Translations under genes and position numbers: made by a program | NCBI GenBank assembly: GCA_016866775.1 | Contig: VGLJ01000009.1 | Location: 26,367 to 90,366, forward strand | Length of the DNA: 64,000 bases | Reading direction: 5' to 3' | From: Candidatus Rokuibacteriota bacterium | GTDB taxonomy: Bacteria > Methylomirabilota > Methylomirabilia > Rokubacteriales > CSP1-6 | Part shown: positions 44,848-53,719 of the stretch, piece by piece | How the letters are laid out: the number at the start of each line of letters is the position of its first letter | Numbering within the stretch: the first letter of the stretch is position 1 | The notes under the pieces: model-generated | Told to the model about the DNA's origin: nothing | What the model saw: the letters and a program-made list of their open reading frames with translations, nothing else | Databases searched by the model: none

Positions 44848-46085
44848 CTCGCGCGGCGGTCCACGACGCGGACCGCTTTGCCCTGCGGCCGCTCGATCGT
44901 GCCGATCGGGCAGAGCCGCACCTCGGGTGACAGCGCGAGCGCGTCGTGCACCTCGCGGCGGATACGCGCGCCGACGCCGGGATCGCAGCCCGGCTCGGTC
45001 TCGACGACGACCGTCACGCGATCGCCGCCCGCGTCCGAGTCGAGCACGACCTGGTACTCGTGGCCCACGCCCGGCTGCCGCAGGACGATGGTCTCGATCT
45101 GCCGCGGATAGAAGTTCACGCCCTTGACGATCACCATGTCGTCCGTGCGTCCGCGCAGCCGGTCGATGCGCAGGGCGGTGCGGCCGCACGCGCAGCGCGC
45201 GCGGCTGACGACGCGCGTCAGGTCGTGCGTGCGGTAGCGAATGAGCGGCAGTCCCTCGCGTGTGAGCGTCGACACCACGAGCTCGCCCTCGACGCCGTCC
45301 GGCAGCACCGCGCCCGTCGCCGGATCGACGATCTCCGCGTGATAGTGGTCCTGCCAGACGTGGATGCCGGCGCGCGCGGCGCAGTCGATGCCGAGCCCGG
45401 GCCCGCCGGTCTCCGTCATCCCGATGATGTCGAAGGTGCGGATGCCCAGCGCGCGCTCGATGCGCCCGCGCAGATCGTCGGACCACATCTCGGAGCCGAA
45501 GATCCCGACGCGCAGCGCGAGCGATCCCAGGTCGAAGCGCTCCTCGTGCGCGACCTCGATCAGGCGCAGCGGATAGGTCGCGATCGCCGTCACGACGGTC
45601 GCCCGGAGGTCGCGCATGAGCTTGAGCTGGAGGCTCGTGCGTCCGGCGCCCGCGGGAATCACCATCGCGCCCAGGCGCTCGGCGCCGTAGTGAAAGCCGA
45701 AGCCGCCCGTGAAGAGACCGAAGGACGGCGTGATCTGGATCACGTCGTCGCGCGTGACGCCGGCCGCGACGTAACAGCGGGCCATCACCTCCGCCCACTG
45801 CGCGACGTCGCGCGCGGTGTACGGGTTGAGGATCGGGTTGCCGGTCGTCCCGCTCGACATGTGGACGCGCGCGTAGGGTCGCTGGCCGCAGGCGAGGCCG
45901 AACGGGTAGCTGTCGCGCAGCTCGCTCTTGGTGAGGAGCGGCAGCCGTTGCCAGTCGTCGACGCGCTTGAGATCCTCGGGCCGCGCGTCGCCGAGGCGGC
46001 GCCGCCACGCCGGGTTGACGCCGGCGTGCGCGAGCGTGGCGCGCATCCGCTCGAGCACGAGGGCCTCGAGCGGCTCGCGCTCCAT
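44844..46085 (-). CDS. Phenylacetate-CoA ligase family (PaaK-like) acyl-CoA synthetase
   Basis: A 413-residue AMP-forming ligase of the PaaK branch. ATP motif SSGTTGNP is at about 77-84; the adenylate-binding [11 protein letters not shown], a YRTHDLTRV block and a Cys-bearing loop CACGRT follow, then [12 protein letters not shown] with the C-terminal Lys region. It activates an aromatic or related acid to its CoA thioester. The start is ATG 46085, after a 38-bp tandem repeat; an upstream in-frame extension is encoded by that repeat and is unlike the family. Length is a little short of PaaK (near 430). Confidence 0.88.
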   Translation of the reverse strand: MEREPLEALVLERMRATLAHAGVNPAWRRRLGDARPEDLKRVDDWQRLPLLTKSELRDSYPFGLACGQRPYARVHMSSGTTGNPILNPYTARDVAQWAEVMARCYVAAGVTRDDVIQITPSFGLFTGGFGFHYGAERLGAMVIPAGAGRTSLQLKLMRDLRATVVTAIATYPLRLIEVAHEERFDLGSLALRVGIFGSEMWSDDLRGRIERALGIRTFDIIGMTETGGPGLGIDCAARAGIHVWQDHYHAEIVDPATGAVLPDGVEGELVVSTLTREGLPLIRYRTHDLTRVVSRARCACGRTALRIDRLRGRTDDMVIVKGVNFYPRQIETIVLRQPGVGHEYQVVLDSDAGGDRVTVVVETEPGCDPGVGARIRREVHDALALSPEVRLCPIGTIERPQGKAVRVVDRRAR

Positions 46086-46097
46086 GGCCTCGACTGG

Positions 46098-46168
46098 ACT
46101 CGCGGGCGCCCGGGCGCTCAAGCGCCCGCCGTTGCACTCGCGGGCGCCCGGGCGCTCAAGCGCCCGCC
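46098..46168. repeat. Tandem 38-bp repeat with internal hairpin
   Basis: Two copies of a 33-base unit (46098-46130 and 46136-46168), spaced 38 bases apart, are identical. Each contains CGGGCGCT-CA-AGCGCCCG, a perfect 8-bp stem. The second copy contains the stop codon of the V4R gene (46156-46158). The repeat fills the space between that stop and the PaaK-like start, so it may tune translation or mRNA stability at the junction. Confidence 0.75.
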
Positions 46169-46665
46169 CGCTCGGGTGACGATGCGGCACGCGCCTCGAA
46201 ACGGCACGCGGGCGCGCCCATCGCGGCGCACGCGGTCTCGGTCACCCGCGCGCGGCCGCTCAGCACCGAGGCCGCGAGCGCCTCGAGCACCCCGCGCGTG
46301 AGATGACAGACCGGCTCCCGCGCGCTGCCGTGCGCTTCCGCGAACGGCGAGCCGGTCACGGTGACGACGAGCGCGCCGGGCGCGTAGTGCTCGAGCGCGA
46401 AGCGCCCCCAGCCGATCCGCGTTCCCATCGCGAGCAGGGCTTCGACGCGCTCGCGGCCCGCGCCCGTGAACGAGGCGGTCGCCTTGCCGCCGCCCGCGCG
46501 CCCGCCGGCGACGAAACACTCGGCCGCGCCGCCGCCGAGCGCCGCCTCCAGCGCGTGATAGACGGCCGCCAGCGTCTCGGGGCGGATGAGCAGGTAGCGC
46601 GCGCCGCGATAGCTCAGCCGGCCCGCGCCGTCGTCCCTGAGCTCCGAGATGACCGCGTTCGTCAT
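46156..46665 (-). CDS. V4R-domain protein
   Basis: The protein has 169 residues. The second half is a V4R (4-vinyl reductase) domain: VCHLTRGVLEALAASVLSG followed by VTETACAAMGAPACRFEA, with paired Cys residues in the C-x(3)-G-x(3)-C arrangement. V4R domains bind small hydrophobic or aromatic ligands and occur in XylR/DmpR-type sensors and chlorophyll enzymes. Here it stands alone with no DNA-binding part. It overlaps the octopine-dehydrogenase-family gene by four bases and precedes the PaaK-like gene. It may sense or carry the substrate of that pathway (inference). The stop and last residues are encoded by the 38-bp repeat. Confidence 0.75.
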   Translation of the reverse strand: MTNAVISELRDDGAGRLSYRGARYLLIRPETLAAVYHALEAALGGGAAECFVAGGRAGGGKATASFTGAGRERVEALLAMGTRIGWGRFALEHYAPGALVVTVTGSPFAEAHGSAREPVCHLTRGVLEALAASVLSGRARVTETACAAMGAPACRFEARAASSPERAGA

Positions 46666-47765
46666 GCGCGCAACACGCGCGCCCAGACGTTCGAGGTCCA
46701 GCCTTCCTGGAGCAGGGTCTTGATCTCGCGCAGGGCGAGATCGCCGAGGCCGAGCCCCTCGAGCGCGCGCCCGCAGCTCGACAGCTCGCGCCCGAGCAGG
46801 ACGCCGTAGAGCAGCAACAGCCCCGACACGGCGGGCGACGGCGCGCTCGCCGTCCGCGCCGCGGACTCGAAGAGGCTCAGGCCGAGCACCGCATCTTCGG
46901 TGACGTAGCGATGCTCCATGGTCACCGTTTCGTTCCAGAGCCCGCTCGCGAGGAGCTTCGCCTTCGCGCCGGCCCCATAGAGGCCTTCCGCCCCGCGCGA
47001 CTCGTCGTAGTACGTCGCCATCTCGTAGTGCGGCACGGGATAACCCCAGCCGCGCCGCGTGGTCATGCGCTCGTCGTCGACGGCGTCGATCAGGCGGCGC
47101 ACGCTCGCGGTCGTGCCCTGCGCGTGCACGTCGAAGCGTCCCGCGTCGATCGCGCCGAGGTTCAGCAGCACGAGGGCCGGATGGATGATGGGACCGGCGT
47201 TCGCGAGCGCCGCGTCGAGCGCGTCGACGCAGCGCCGCACCGGGAACAGCGGCGCGAGCTTCGCGAGCACGGCGTCGGTGCGCTCGCCCGGGAACACGCC
47301 CGTCGGAAGATTCGCCGCGCGGACCGGCGCCTTCACGTCCGCGGGGCCGGTCTTGCGCGCGAGATACGGGAGCGTGCCGGTCTCGGCGAACGCGAGCGGC
47401 AGGCGCCCGCCGAGACGCGCGACGTCGCGCGCCATCGCGAACGCGCCGAGCGTGCCCGGCGTGAGCAGCACGATCTGCGTCTCCGTCAGCAGCGGGGCGA
47501 GACGCTTCGCGAGATCGTCGTGGGCGGTGGCGGGCACCGCCGCGACAACGAGCTCCGCGCCGTCGACGGCCTCGCGAAGATCCACGGTGACGCGATCGAG
47601 CTTCGCGCGGCCGCTCCGGACCTCGGCGTGGAGCGTGATGCCGTCGCGCACGGCGGCGACGTCACCTGCCGCACGCCGCCAGAGCCGCACCCGATGCCCG
47701 GCGAGACTGAGATCGGCGGCGGCGGCGAGCCCGCCGTTGCTCCCTCCGAGGACGGCGACGTTCAT
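46662..47765 (-). CDS. Octopine/nopaline dehydrogenase family protein
   Basis: The protein has 367 residues. The N-terminal NAD(P)-binding Rossmann motif is MNVAVLGGSNGGLAAAADLS, followed by the helical C-terminal domain typical of opine dehydrogenases (AGPIIHPALVLLNLGAI, with the catalytic His region). These enzymes reductively join an amino acid and an oxo acid, or oxidise the product back. Related proteins include 2-dehydropantoate-reductase-like enzymes. In this catabolic run, breakdown of an N-linked dicarboxylic compound is possible but unproven. It overlaps its neighbours by four bases on both sides. Confidence 0.82.
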   Translation of the reverse strand: MNVAVLGGSNGGLAAAADLSLAGHRVRLWRRAAGDVAAVRDGITLHAEVRSGRAKLDRVTVDLREAVDGAELVVAAVPATAHDDLAKRLAPLLTETQIVLLTPGTLGAFAMARDVARLGGRLPLAFAETGTLPYLARKTGPADVKAPVRAANLPTGVFPGERTDAVLAKLAPLFPVRRCVDALDAALANAGPIIHPALVLLNLGAIDAGRFDVHAQGTTASVRRLIDAVDDERMTTRRGWGYPVPHYEMATYYDESRGAEGLYGAGAKAKLLASGLWNETVTMEHRYVTEDAVLGLSLFESAARTASAPSPAVSGLLLLYGVLLGRELSSCGRALEGLGLGDLALREIKTLLQEGWTSNVWARVLRA

Positions 47766-48955
47766 CGAATGGCTCCTCCGCGCCGCAGCGCCTCGATGCG
47801 GTCGGCGGGATATTTCAGGAGATCGCGCAGGATCGGCTCGGTGTGCTCGCCGAGCGCGGCGGGCGGGGCCGGCGTGAACGGCGCGGCGTCCGCGGTCTTG
47901 ATCGGCGTGCCAAGCGTCGGCACCGTGCCGTGCTTCGGATGCGCGAGCTCGACCACCATGCCGCGGTGCTTGACCTGCGGATCGGTCAGCACGCGATCGA
48001 TCGAGAGGATCGGCGCCGCGGGCACGCCTTCCGCGTGCAGGCGCGCCAGCCACTCGTCGGTCGTGCGTGTCACGAACAGCGCGGCGGCCTCCGCGCCGAA
48101 CTCCGCGCGATGCGCGACACGGTCGCGGTTCGTGGCGAAGCGCGGATCGCGCTCCCAGTCCGCACGGCCGGCGGCGCGGCAGAACCCCGCCCAGAACTTC
48201 TCCGCGAACACCGCGACGATCAGGTGCCCGTCACGCGTGGCCAGCGCCTGGTACGGCACGACCGACGCGTGCGCGGTGCCCTGCGGGCCCGGCACGCGGC
48301 CGTCGGTCCAAAAGTACTGCGCCATGTACGTGAGGAGCGACACCTGGCAGTCGAGCAGCGCGAGGTCGATGTGCGTCCCCTTCCCCGTCTGCGCGCGGTG
48401 GAACAGGGCGGAGGCGACGGCGAACGCGCCGAACATCCCGCCGGCGAGGTCGCCCATCGGCAGTCCCATGCGCATCGGGGCGCCGCCGGGCTCGCCCGTG
48501 ACGCTCATCGCGCCGCCCATGGCCTGGAGCGCGAGGTCGAACGCCGGATATTCGCGGTACGGCCCGTCCTGGCCGTACGCCGAGATCGAGCACATGATCA
48601 CGCGCGGGTTCACGGCGGCGAGCTTCGCGTAGCCGCAGCCGAGCTTCTCCATGATCCCGGGGCGAAAGTTGTGCCACACGACGTCGGCCTCGCGCACGAG
48701 GTCGAGGAGCACCGCGCGCCCGTCGTCGCGCGTGAGATCGATCACCACCGACTTCTTGTTCCGGTTGATCGCGAGGAAGTACGGGGAGTCGCCGTCCGGC
48801 AGATAGGGCGGGCCCATCGTGCGCATCGGATCGCCGCCGTCGGGATCCTCGACCTTGATGACCTCCGCGCCCAGGTCGGCCAGCAGCATCGAGCCGTACG
48901 GCCCGGCGAGCATCCGCGAGAGGTCGAGCACGCGCACGCCGGCGAAGAGGCTCAC
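47762..48955 (-). CDS. CaiB/BaiF CoA-transferase
   Basis: A 397-residue class III CoA-transferase. It has GVRVLDLSRMLAGPYGSMLL, NRNKKSVVIDL, and the catalytic Asp at about 169 in LPMGDLAGGMFG. It moves CoA between carboxylic acids. In this run three different activation enzymes (this, PaaK-like, NDP-forming ligase) sit together, suggesting several acids are activated in series. Four-base overlaps with both neighbours indicate one transcript. Confidence 0.92.
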   Translation of the reverse strand: MSLFAGVRVLDLSRMLAGPYGSMLLADLGAEVIKVEDPDGGDPMRTMGPPYLPDGDSPYFLAINRNKKSVVIDLTRDDGRAVLLDLVREADVVWHNFRPGIMEKLGCGYAKLAAVNPRVIMCSISAYGQDGPYREYPAFDLALQAMGGAMSVTGEPGGAPMRMGLPMGDLAGGMFGAFAVASALFHRAQTGKGTHIDLALLDCQVSLLTYMAQYFWTDGRVPGPQGTAHASVVPYQALATRDGHLIVAVFAEKFWAGFCRAAGRADWERDPRFATNRDRVAHRAEFGAEAAALFVTRTTDEWLARLHAEGVPAAPILSIDRVLTDPQVKHRGMVVELAHPKHGTVPTLGTPIKTADAAPFTPAPPAALGEHTEPILRDLLKYPADRIEALRRGGAIR

Positions 48956-51219
48956 GCCCGGCGTCCTTCGAGCGCCGCGCGGACGCGCGCGGGAGTGATC
49001 GGCAGCTCGGTGAAGCGGACGCCGATCGCGTTCTTCACGGCGTTCGCGACGGCGGCCGAGACGGGGATGACGCCCGACTCGCCGAGGCCCTTCGCGCCGA
49101 ACGGGCCCTCGGCGTCGACGGTTTCGATGAAGCGCACCGCGAGGCGCGGCATGTCCTCGGCCTTCAGGATCGCGTAGTCCATGAAGCTCTGCGTGAGCAC
49201 CTGGCCGTCCTCGATCACCAGCCGCTCGCTCAGCGCGTAGCCGAGCCCCATGTGGATGCCGCCGTGGATCTGCCCCTCGGCGGCGAGCGGGTTGAGCGCG
49301 CGGCCGACGTCGTGCGCCGACGCGAGCTTCACGACCTCGACCTTGCCCGTCGCCTCGTCGACGTCCACGAGCGCCGCCTGCGCGGCGAACCCGTACGTGG
49401 CGGAGACGTTGCCGCGCAGGTCCTTGTCGAGCATCGCGGTCGGCGGATCGTAGAACGCTTCGGCGACGAGGGGACGTCCCTGCTCGCGCAGATGTCCGGC
49501 ACGCACCACGCGGTCGTACGCGGTCCGGCGGCCCGGCTCGTCACGCGCGAACACCCAGCCGTCGCGAATGCCGAGCGCCTCGGCGGGCGCCTCGAGCTCC
49601 ACGCTCGCGAGCGCGAGGAGCCCGGCGCGGACCTTCTCCGCGGCCAGGCGCACGGCGTTGCCGGCGATGAACGTGGTGCGGCTGGCGTGCGCGCCGACGT
49701 CCCACGGTGTGATGGTGGTATCGGCGTTGACGACCCGCACGCGCTCGAGCGGAACGCCGAGCGTCTCCGCCGCGATCATCGCGAGGACCGTCTCCGACCC
49801 CTGGCCGATCTCCGTCGCCCCGGTGATGACGGAGACCGTGCCGAAGTCGTCGAGCTTCACGATGGCGCCGCAGCCGTCGGAGCGGTAGATCCTCGCCCCG
49901 CCCCCGACGTGGAACATGCCCGCGTACCCCACGCCGCGCTTCCATCCGGGCCGCGGCGGCGGGACCCCGCCCACGATGTCGTCCGCGACGGCGTCGAAGC
50001 ATTCCGCCATCGCGCAGGAGGTGATGACGAAGCCCTGCGGGTTCGCGTCGCCGGGCTTCGTGACGTTGCGGCGGCGGATCTCGAGCGGATCGAGCCGCAG
50101 GCGCTCCGCGAGCTCGTCCATCTGCGACTCGACCGCGAACGTCGACTCGAGGTTGCCGTAGCCGCGCATCGACCCCGACGACGGGTGATTCGTGTAGGCG
50201 ATCGTCGTGTCGAAGCGGACGGCGGGGCAGCGATACAGTCCCGCCACCGTCGCGAGCATCACGTACGGCGTGGTCGAGCCCCACGACGTGTAGGCGCCGT
50301 TGTCGATGACGACGTGCGCGTCCCGCGCGAGCAGATGTCCGGAGGCGTCCGCGGCGGTGCGGAGCCGGATGCGGCACGGCTCGCGCGTGGGACAGGCGAG
50401 GAACTCCTCCGTCCGGTCGAACTCGATCCTCACGGGCCGGCGGACCCGGCGGGCGAGCAGCGCGGCGATGACGTCGATCGGGTAGAGGTCGAGCCCGCGC
50501 CCGAAGTTGCCGCCGACCGGCGGCTGCAGCACGCGGACGCGGTCACCGGTGATCCCGAGCGCACCGGCGAGGTCCCGCTGGTAGAGGAACGGGACCTGCG
50601 TGGTCGACCACATCGTCAGCCCGTCCTGCGCGTCCCACTCGGCGATGGCGACCATCGTGCCGAGGCACGCCGGCGTGACGAAACTCAGGCGGTACTCGCC
50701 CTCGACGACGACCGCGGCGTCCGCGAACGCGCGCTCCACGTCCCCGTGCGCAAACTGGAAGCGTATGGTCGACAGGTTCGTCGCCATCTCGTCGTGCACG
50801 AGCGGCGCGCCGGGGTCGACGGCGGCGAGCGGATCGAACACGGCCGGCAGCTCCTCGTACGCCACCTCGATCAGCTCGAGGGCCGCCTGCGCGACTTCGC
50901 GGGAGTCCGCCGCGACGGCGGCGACCTCGTCGCGAATCGAGCGCACTTTCTGGCGCTTCAGCGCGAGCTGGTCCTTCGCGAAGCCGAACGGGTGCTGCTC
51001 GACGTCGTCCGCGGTCAGCACGGCGAGCACGCCCGGCAGCGCCCGCGCCCGGGTCGTGTCGATGCGGACGAGGCGCGCGTGAGGATGGCGCGCGCGCAGG
51101 ATCGCGCCGTGCGCCATCCGCGGCAGCTCGAGGTCGTGGAGGAACCGGGTCCGGCCCGTCGCCCTCTCGGCGCCGTCGCGCTTGGCGACGCCTTTGCCGA
51201 TGACGGCGAAGTCGGTCAC
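48952..51219 (-). CDS. Molybdenum hydroxylase large subunit, orphan (HcrA/XDH-like)
   Basis: A 755-residue molybdopterin-binding subunit of the xanthine dehydrogenase family. It has VAKRDGAERATGRTRFLHD, GGNFGRGLDLYPID, an active-site loop SMRGYGNLESTFAVES, TEIGQGSETVLAMIAAETLG and the catalytic Glu at about 714 in AKGLGESGVIP. FAD and 2Fe-2S subunit genes are not adjacent. The set at 15372-19071 encodes its own large subunit, so partners here are unknown. Next to PaaK-like and V4R genes, hydroxylation of an aromatic CoA ester or acid is a possible role. It is the first gene of the run to 41657; the hairpin at 51251-51338 lies just upstream. Confidence 0.88.
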   Translation of the reverse strand: MTDFAVIGKGVAKRDGAERATGRTRFLHDLELPRMAHGAILRARHPHARLVRIDTTRARALPGVLAVLTADDVEQHPFGFAKDQLALKRQKVRSIRDEVAAVAADSREVAQAALELIEVAYEELPAVFDPLAAVDPGAPLVHDEMATNLSTIRFQFAHGDVERAFADAAVVVEGEYRLSFVTPACLGTMVAIAEWDAQDGLTMWSTTQVPFLYQRDLAGALGITGDRVRVLQPPVGGNFGRGLDLYPIDVIAALLARRVRRPVRIEFDRTEEFLACPTREPCRIRLRTAADASGHLLARDAHVVIDNGAYTSWGSTTPYVMLATVAGLYRCPAVRFDTTIAYTNHPSSGSMRGYGNLESTFAVESQMDELAERLRLDPLEIRRRNVTKPGDANPQGFVITSCAMAECFDAVADDIVGGVPPPRPGWKRGVGYAGMFHVGGGARIYRSDGCGAIVKLDDFGTVSVITGATEIGQGSETVLAMIAAETLGVPLERVRVVNADTTITPWDVGAHASRTTFIAGNAVRLAAEKVRAGLLALASVELEAPAEALGIRDGWVFARDEPGRRTAYDRVVRAGHLREQGRPLVAEAFYDPPTAMLDKDLRGNVSATYGFAAQAALVDVDEATGKVEVVKLASAHDVGRALNPLAAEGQIHGGIHMGLGYALSERLVIEDGQVLTQSFMDYAILKAEDMPRLAVRFIETVDAEGPFGAKGLGESGVIPVSAAVANAVKNAIGVRFTELPITPARVRAALEGRRA

Positions 51220-51250
51220 CGGCGAGCCCCCGCGAAACGGCGGGTCCTGT

Positions 51251-51338
51251 CAGGGGCAGTGGTCCCCCCGAGTCGGCCGCTCCACCCATCCCCCAGTGGG
51301 GCCCTTCCGCGGCCGACTCGGCGGAACCACTGCCCCTG
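51251..51338. repeat. 88-bp imperfect inverted repeat (hairpin)
   Basis: The arms 51251-51280 and 51309-51338 (30 bp each, starting CAGGGGCAGTGGT) match as inverted repeats with two mismatches, around a 28-base loop. It lies between the VOC gene end (51377) and the molybdenum hydroxylase start (51219), both read leftwards. No T-run follows. It could be a transcription block or processing site between two operons, a regulatory hairpin, or a small mobile repeat. Confidence 0.75.
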
Positions 51339-51376
51339 CCACCCGCCGCCGCTTACTCGAGCGCCGCGCCCGCGAC

Positions 51377-51736
51377 TCATTTCGTCTTCATCGTCGTCTC
51401 GTCCCAGAGACGAATCAGATATCCGTCGGGCTCGATCAGCTCGGCGCCGTAGCCCCAGTACGTCTTCTGCGGCGGGTGCGAGAACACCGCGCCGCGCGCC
51501 GCGAGCTTCGCGTGCGCGTCGTCGACGTTCTCGACCGAGAAGTAGAGCGCGGTGCCGGCGCCGATCGGGCCCGTCGACTGCTCCACGAAGAGCGTGAATC
51601 CTTCCGTGTCCTGCAAGGCCGTCGTCTTGCGGGCGGGGACTTCGAACTCCACCTTCAAGCCGAGCGTCTGCACGTACCAGTCGCGCGAACGCGCGTGGTC
51701 GCGCACCGGGATGACGAGGTGGTCGAGCTTGATCAT
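51377..51736 (-). CDS. VOC-family (glyoxalase/bleomycin-resistance fold) protein
   Basis: A 119-residue vicinal-oxygen-chelate protein. It has MIKLDHLVIPVRDHARSRDW with the first metal His, a Glu in FTLFVEQSTG, and the closing ELIEPDGYLIRLWDE with the last metal Glu. The family includes glyoxalase, dioxygenases and methylmalonyl-CoA epimerase. Because it follows the mutase gene by 10 bases, an epimerase role is tempting, but the sequence lacks the usual epimerase N-terminus and is shorter, so I leave it open. Confidence 0.82.
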   Translation of the reverse strand: MIKLDHLVIPVRDHARSRDWYVQTLGLKVEFEVPARKTTALQDTEGFTLFVEQSTGPIGAGTALYFSVENVDDAHAKLAARGAVFSHPPQKTYWGYGAELIEPDGYLIRLWDETTMKTK

Positions 51737-51746
51737 CGACCGCGCC

Positions 51747-53342
51747 TCAAAACTTCACCGGCTCCTTGTGCTCGCCGAACACGTCCTTCATCGCGCGGTT
51801 GATCTCCCCCAGCGTGGCGTAGGCCGTCACCGCTTCCATGATCGCGGGCATGAGGTTCGTCGTCCCTCGCGCCTCGTCGCTCAGCCGGCGCAGCGCCGCG
51901 CGCGCCGCGCGATCGTCCCGCTCGCGACGGATCTTCGCGAGCCTCGCGAGCTGGGCGTCGGCCACCGTCTGGTCGAACGCGTAGAGCTCGACCGCGTGGT
52001 CGGCCTCCGCCGCGCCGTCCGCCACGTAGCAGTTGACGCCGACCTTCGGCACCTCGCCGGAGTTCAGCTTCCGCTCGAAGAGGTAGGCCTGACGCGCGAC
52101 CTCGGCCTGGATCGCGCCGGACTTCACCGCCTCGACGATGCCGCCCATGCGGTCGACGTGCGCCAGCTCCTCCTGGATGAGCCGCTCCATCTCGTTCGTC
52201 AGCGCCTCGACGTAGTAGGACCCGCCGAGCGGATCCGCGGTGTCCGCGGCGCCGGACTCCTCCGCGCAGATCTGCATCGTCCGCAGCGCGATGAGCTGCG
52301 CCTTCGCCGAGGGGATCGTGTACGCCTCGTCGTACGTCGGCAGCGCCATCGTCTGCGCGCCGGAGAGCGCGGCGGCGAGCGCGATGTACGCGCCGCGCAC
52401 GATGTTGTTCTCCGGCTCCTGCACGGTGAACGCGGAGCCGCCGCCGCCGATCAGGCTGCGGAAGATCCAGGACTTCGGGTTCTTCGCGCCGAAGTGCTCG
52501 CGCAGCATCCGCGCGTAGAGCCGCCGGCCGGCGCGGAACTTGCCGGCCTCCTCGAAGATCTTCCCCCAGCACGTGAAGTTGAAGGAGATGCGCGGCGCGA
52601 AGTCGTCGACGGCCATGCCGCGCGCGAGCATGAGCTCGATGTACGCCCTCGCGATCGCGAGCCCGTACGCCATCTCCTGCGCGGTGGTGCAGCCCGCCTC
52701 GCGGATGTGGTAGCCGCACACCGACACGGGATTCGACCGGGGGTACTGCTTCGCCGAGAACTCGATGAGGTCCGCCACGAGTCGGAGGGAAGGCTCGACC
52801 GGGTACACCCACGTGCCGCGCGCGACGAACTCCTTGAGGATGTCGTTCTGCGGCGTCGTCACCACGCGATCCGGAGCCACGCCCTGCTGCCCGGCGACGG
52901 CGTAGTACATGGCGGTGATCGGCGCGGCCATGCCGTTGATGGTCAGCGACACGCTCACGCGGTCGAGCGGGATGCCGGCGAACGCCTGCTCCATGTCCGC
53001 GAGCGTGTCAAGCGCCATCCCGACGCGCCCGACTTCGCCCTCGGCACGCGGGTCGTCGGAGTCGAGGCCGAGCTGGGTCGGCAGGTCGAACGCGACGTTG
53101 AGCGCGTCCTGCCCGTGGGCCATCAGGTACTTGAAGCGCGCGTTCGTCTCCTCCGGCGTGCCGAAGCCGATGTACTGGCGCATCGTCCAGAGGCGCTCGC
53201 GGTACATCGTCTTGTGGATGCCGCGCGTGTACGGGTACTCGCCCGGCTGCCCGATGTCCTGCGCGGCGTCGCGGCCCGCGAGGTCGTCCGGGCCGTAGAC
53301 GGGCTTGATCGGCGGTCCCGCGTGGAGCCTCGCGTCTCTCAT
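51747..53342 (-). CDS. Acyl-CoA mutase large subunit, methylmalonyl-CoA mutase type
   Basis: A 531-residue substrate subunit of a B12-dependent acyl-CoA mutase, B12 domain separate. At the two specificity positions it has Tyr (MRQYIGFG, about Y57) and Arg (FVARGTW, about R175), matching Tyr89 and Arg207 of methylmalonyl-CoA mutase. The position that is Asp in hydroxyisobutyryl-CoA mutase is Ala here (NVAFDL). It would turn methylmalonyl-CoA into succinyl-CoA, or act on a close relative. The stop of the B12-subunit gene at 53339 overlaps its start by four bases. Confidence 0.88.
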   Translation of the reverse strand: MRDARLHAGPPIKPVYGPDDLAGRDAAQDIGQPGEYPYTRGIHKTMYRERLWTMRQYIGFGTPEETNARFKYLMAHGQDALNVAFDLPTQLGLDSDDPRAEGEVGRVGMALDTLADMEQAFAGIPLDRVSVSLTINGMAAPITAMYYAVAGQQGVAPDRVVTTPQNDILKEFVARGTWVYPVEPSLRLVADLIEFSAKQYPRSNPVSVCGYHIREAGCTTAQEMAYGLAIARAYIELMLARGMAVDDFAPRISFNFTCWGKIFEEAGKFRAGRRLYARMLREHFGAKNPKSWIFRSLIGGGGSAFTVQEPENNIVRGAYIALAAALSGAQTMALPTYDEAYTIPSAKAQLIALRTMQICAEESGAADTADPLGGSYYVEALTNEMERLIQEELAHVDRMGGIVEAVKSGAIQAEVARQAYLFERKLNSGEVPKVGVNCYVADGAAEADHAVELYAFDQTVADAQLARLAKIRRERDDRAARAALRRLSDEARGTTNLMPAIMEAVTAYATLGEINRAMKDVFGEHKEPVKF

Positions 53343-53719
53343 GCCGTCGTCTCCTTAAAGGCTTTCACGATCTCCGGCAGCCGCGTGCCCATCGGGAACA
53401 CGCGATGGACGCCGAGCGCGCCCAGCGGCTCGACGTCGCGCGGCGGGATGATGCCGCCGACCACGACCTTGATGTCCCCGGCCCCCTGCGCGCGCAGCCC
53501 TTCGAGAACCTTCCGTGCGAGCAGCACGTGCGCGCCGGACAGGATCGACAGTCCGATCACGTCGACGTCTTCCTGGACCGCTTCCGCGACGATCTCCTCC
53601 GGGCTCCGCTTGAGTCCGGAGTACACCACCTCGACGCCCGCGTCACGCAGGGCCTGCGCCACGACCTTCGCGCCGCGATCGTGGCCATCCAGCCCGGGCT
53701 TCGCGATCAGGACCTTCAT
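53339..53719 (-). CDS. B12-binding subunit of acyl-CoA mutase
   Basis: A 126-residue cobalamin domain with DxHxxG in [12 protein letters not shown] (D11, H13, G16), then LSILSGAH and [12 protein letters not shown]. It pairs with the large subunit encoded next to it. It is a paralogue of 30762-31166. The start at 53719 overlaps the DUF35 gene stop by four bases; the longer open frame is the DUF35 shadow. Confidence 0.93.
   Translation of the reverse strand: MKVLIAKPGLDGHDRGAKVVAQALRDAGVEVVYSGLKRSPEEIVAEAVQEDVDVIGLSILSGAHVLLARKVLEGLRAQGAGDIKVVVGGIIPPRDVEPLGALGVHRVFPMGTRLPEIVKAFKETTA

Noticed and set aside
42805..46137. A single 1110-residue fusion of ligase with an upstream domain
   Set aside because: The first 430 codons are the out-of-frame shadow of the PaaK-like gene; the ligase has its own start at 44847.
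46098..46168. CRISPR array
   Set aside because: Only two units with a 5-base spacer, and each is palindromic; no cas genes are present.
51377..51736. Methylmalonyl-CoA epimerase
   Set aside because: The position is suggestive, but the N-terminus and length do not fit well, so it is left as a general VOC protein.
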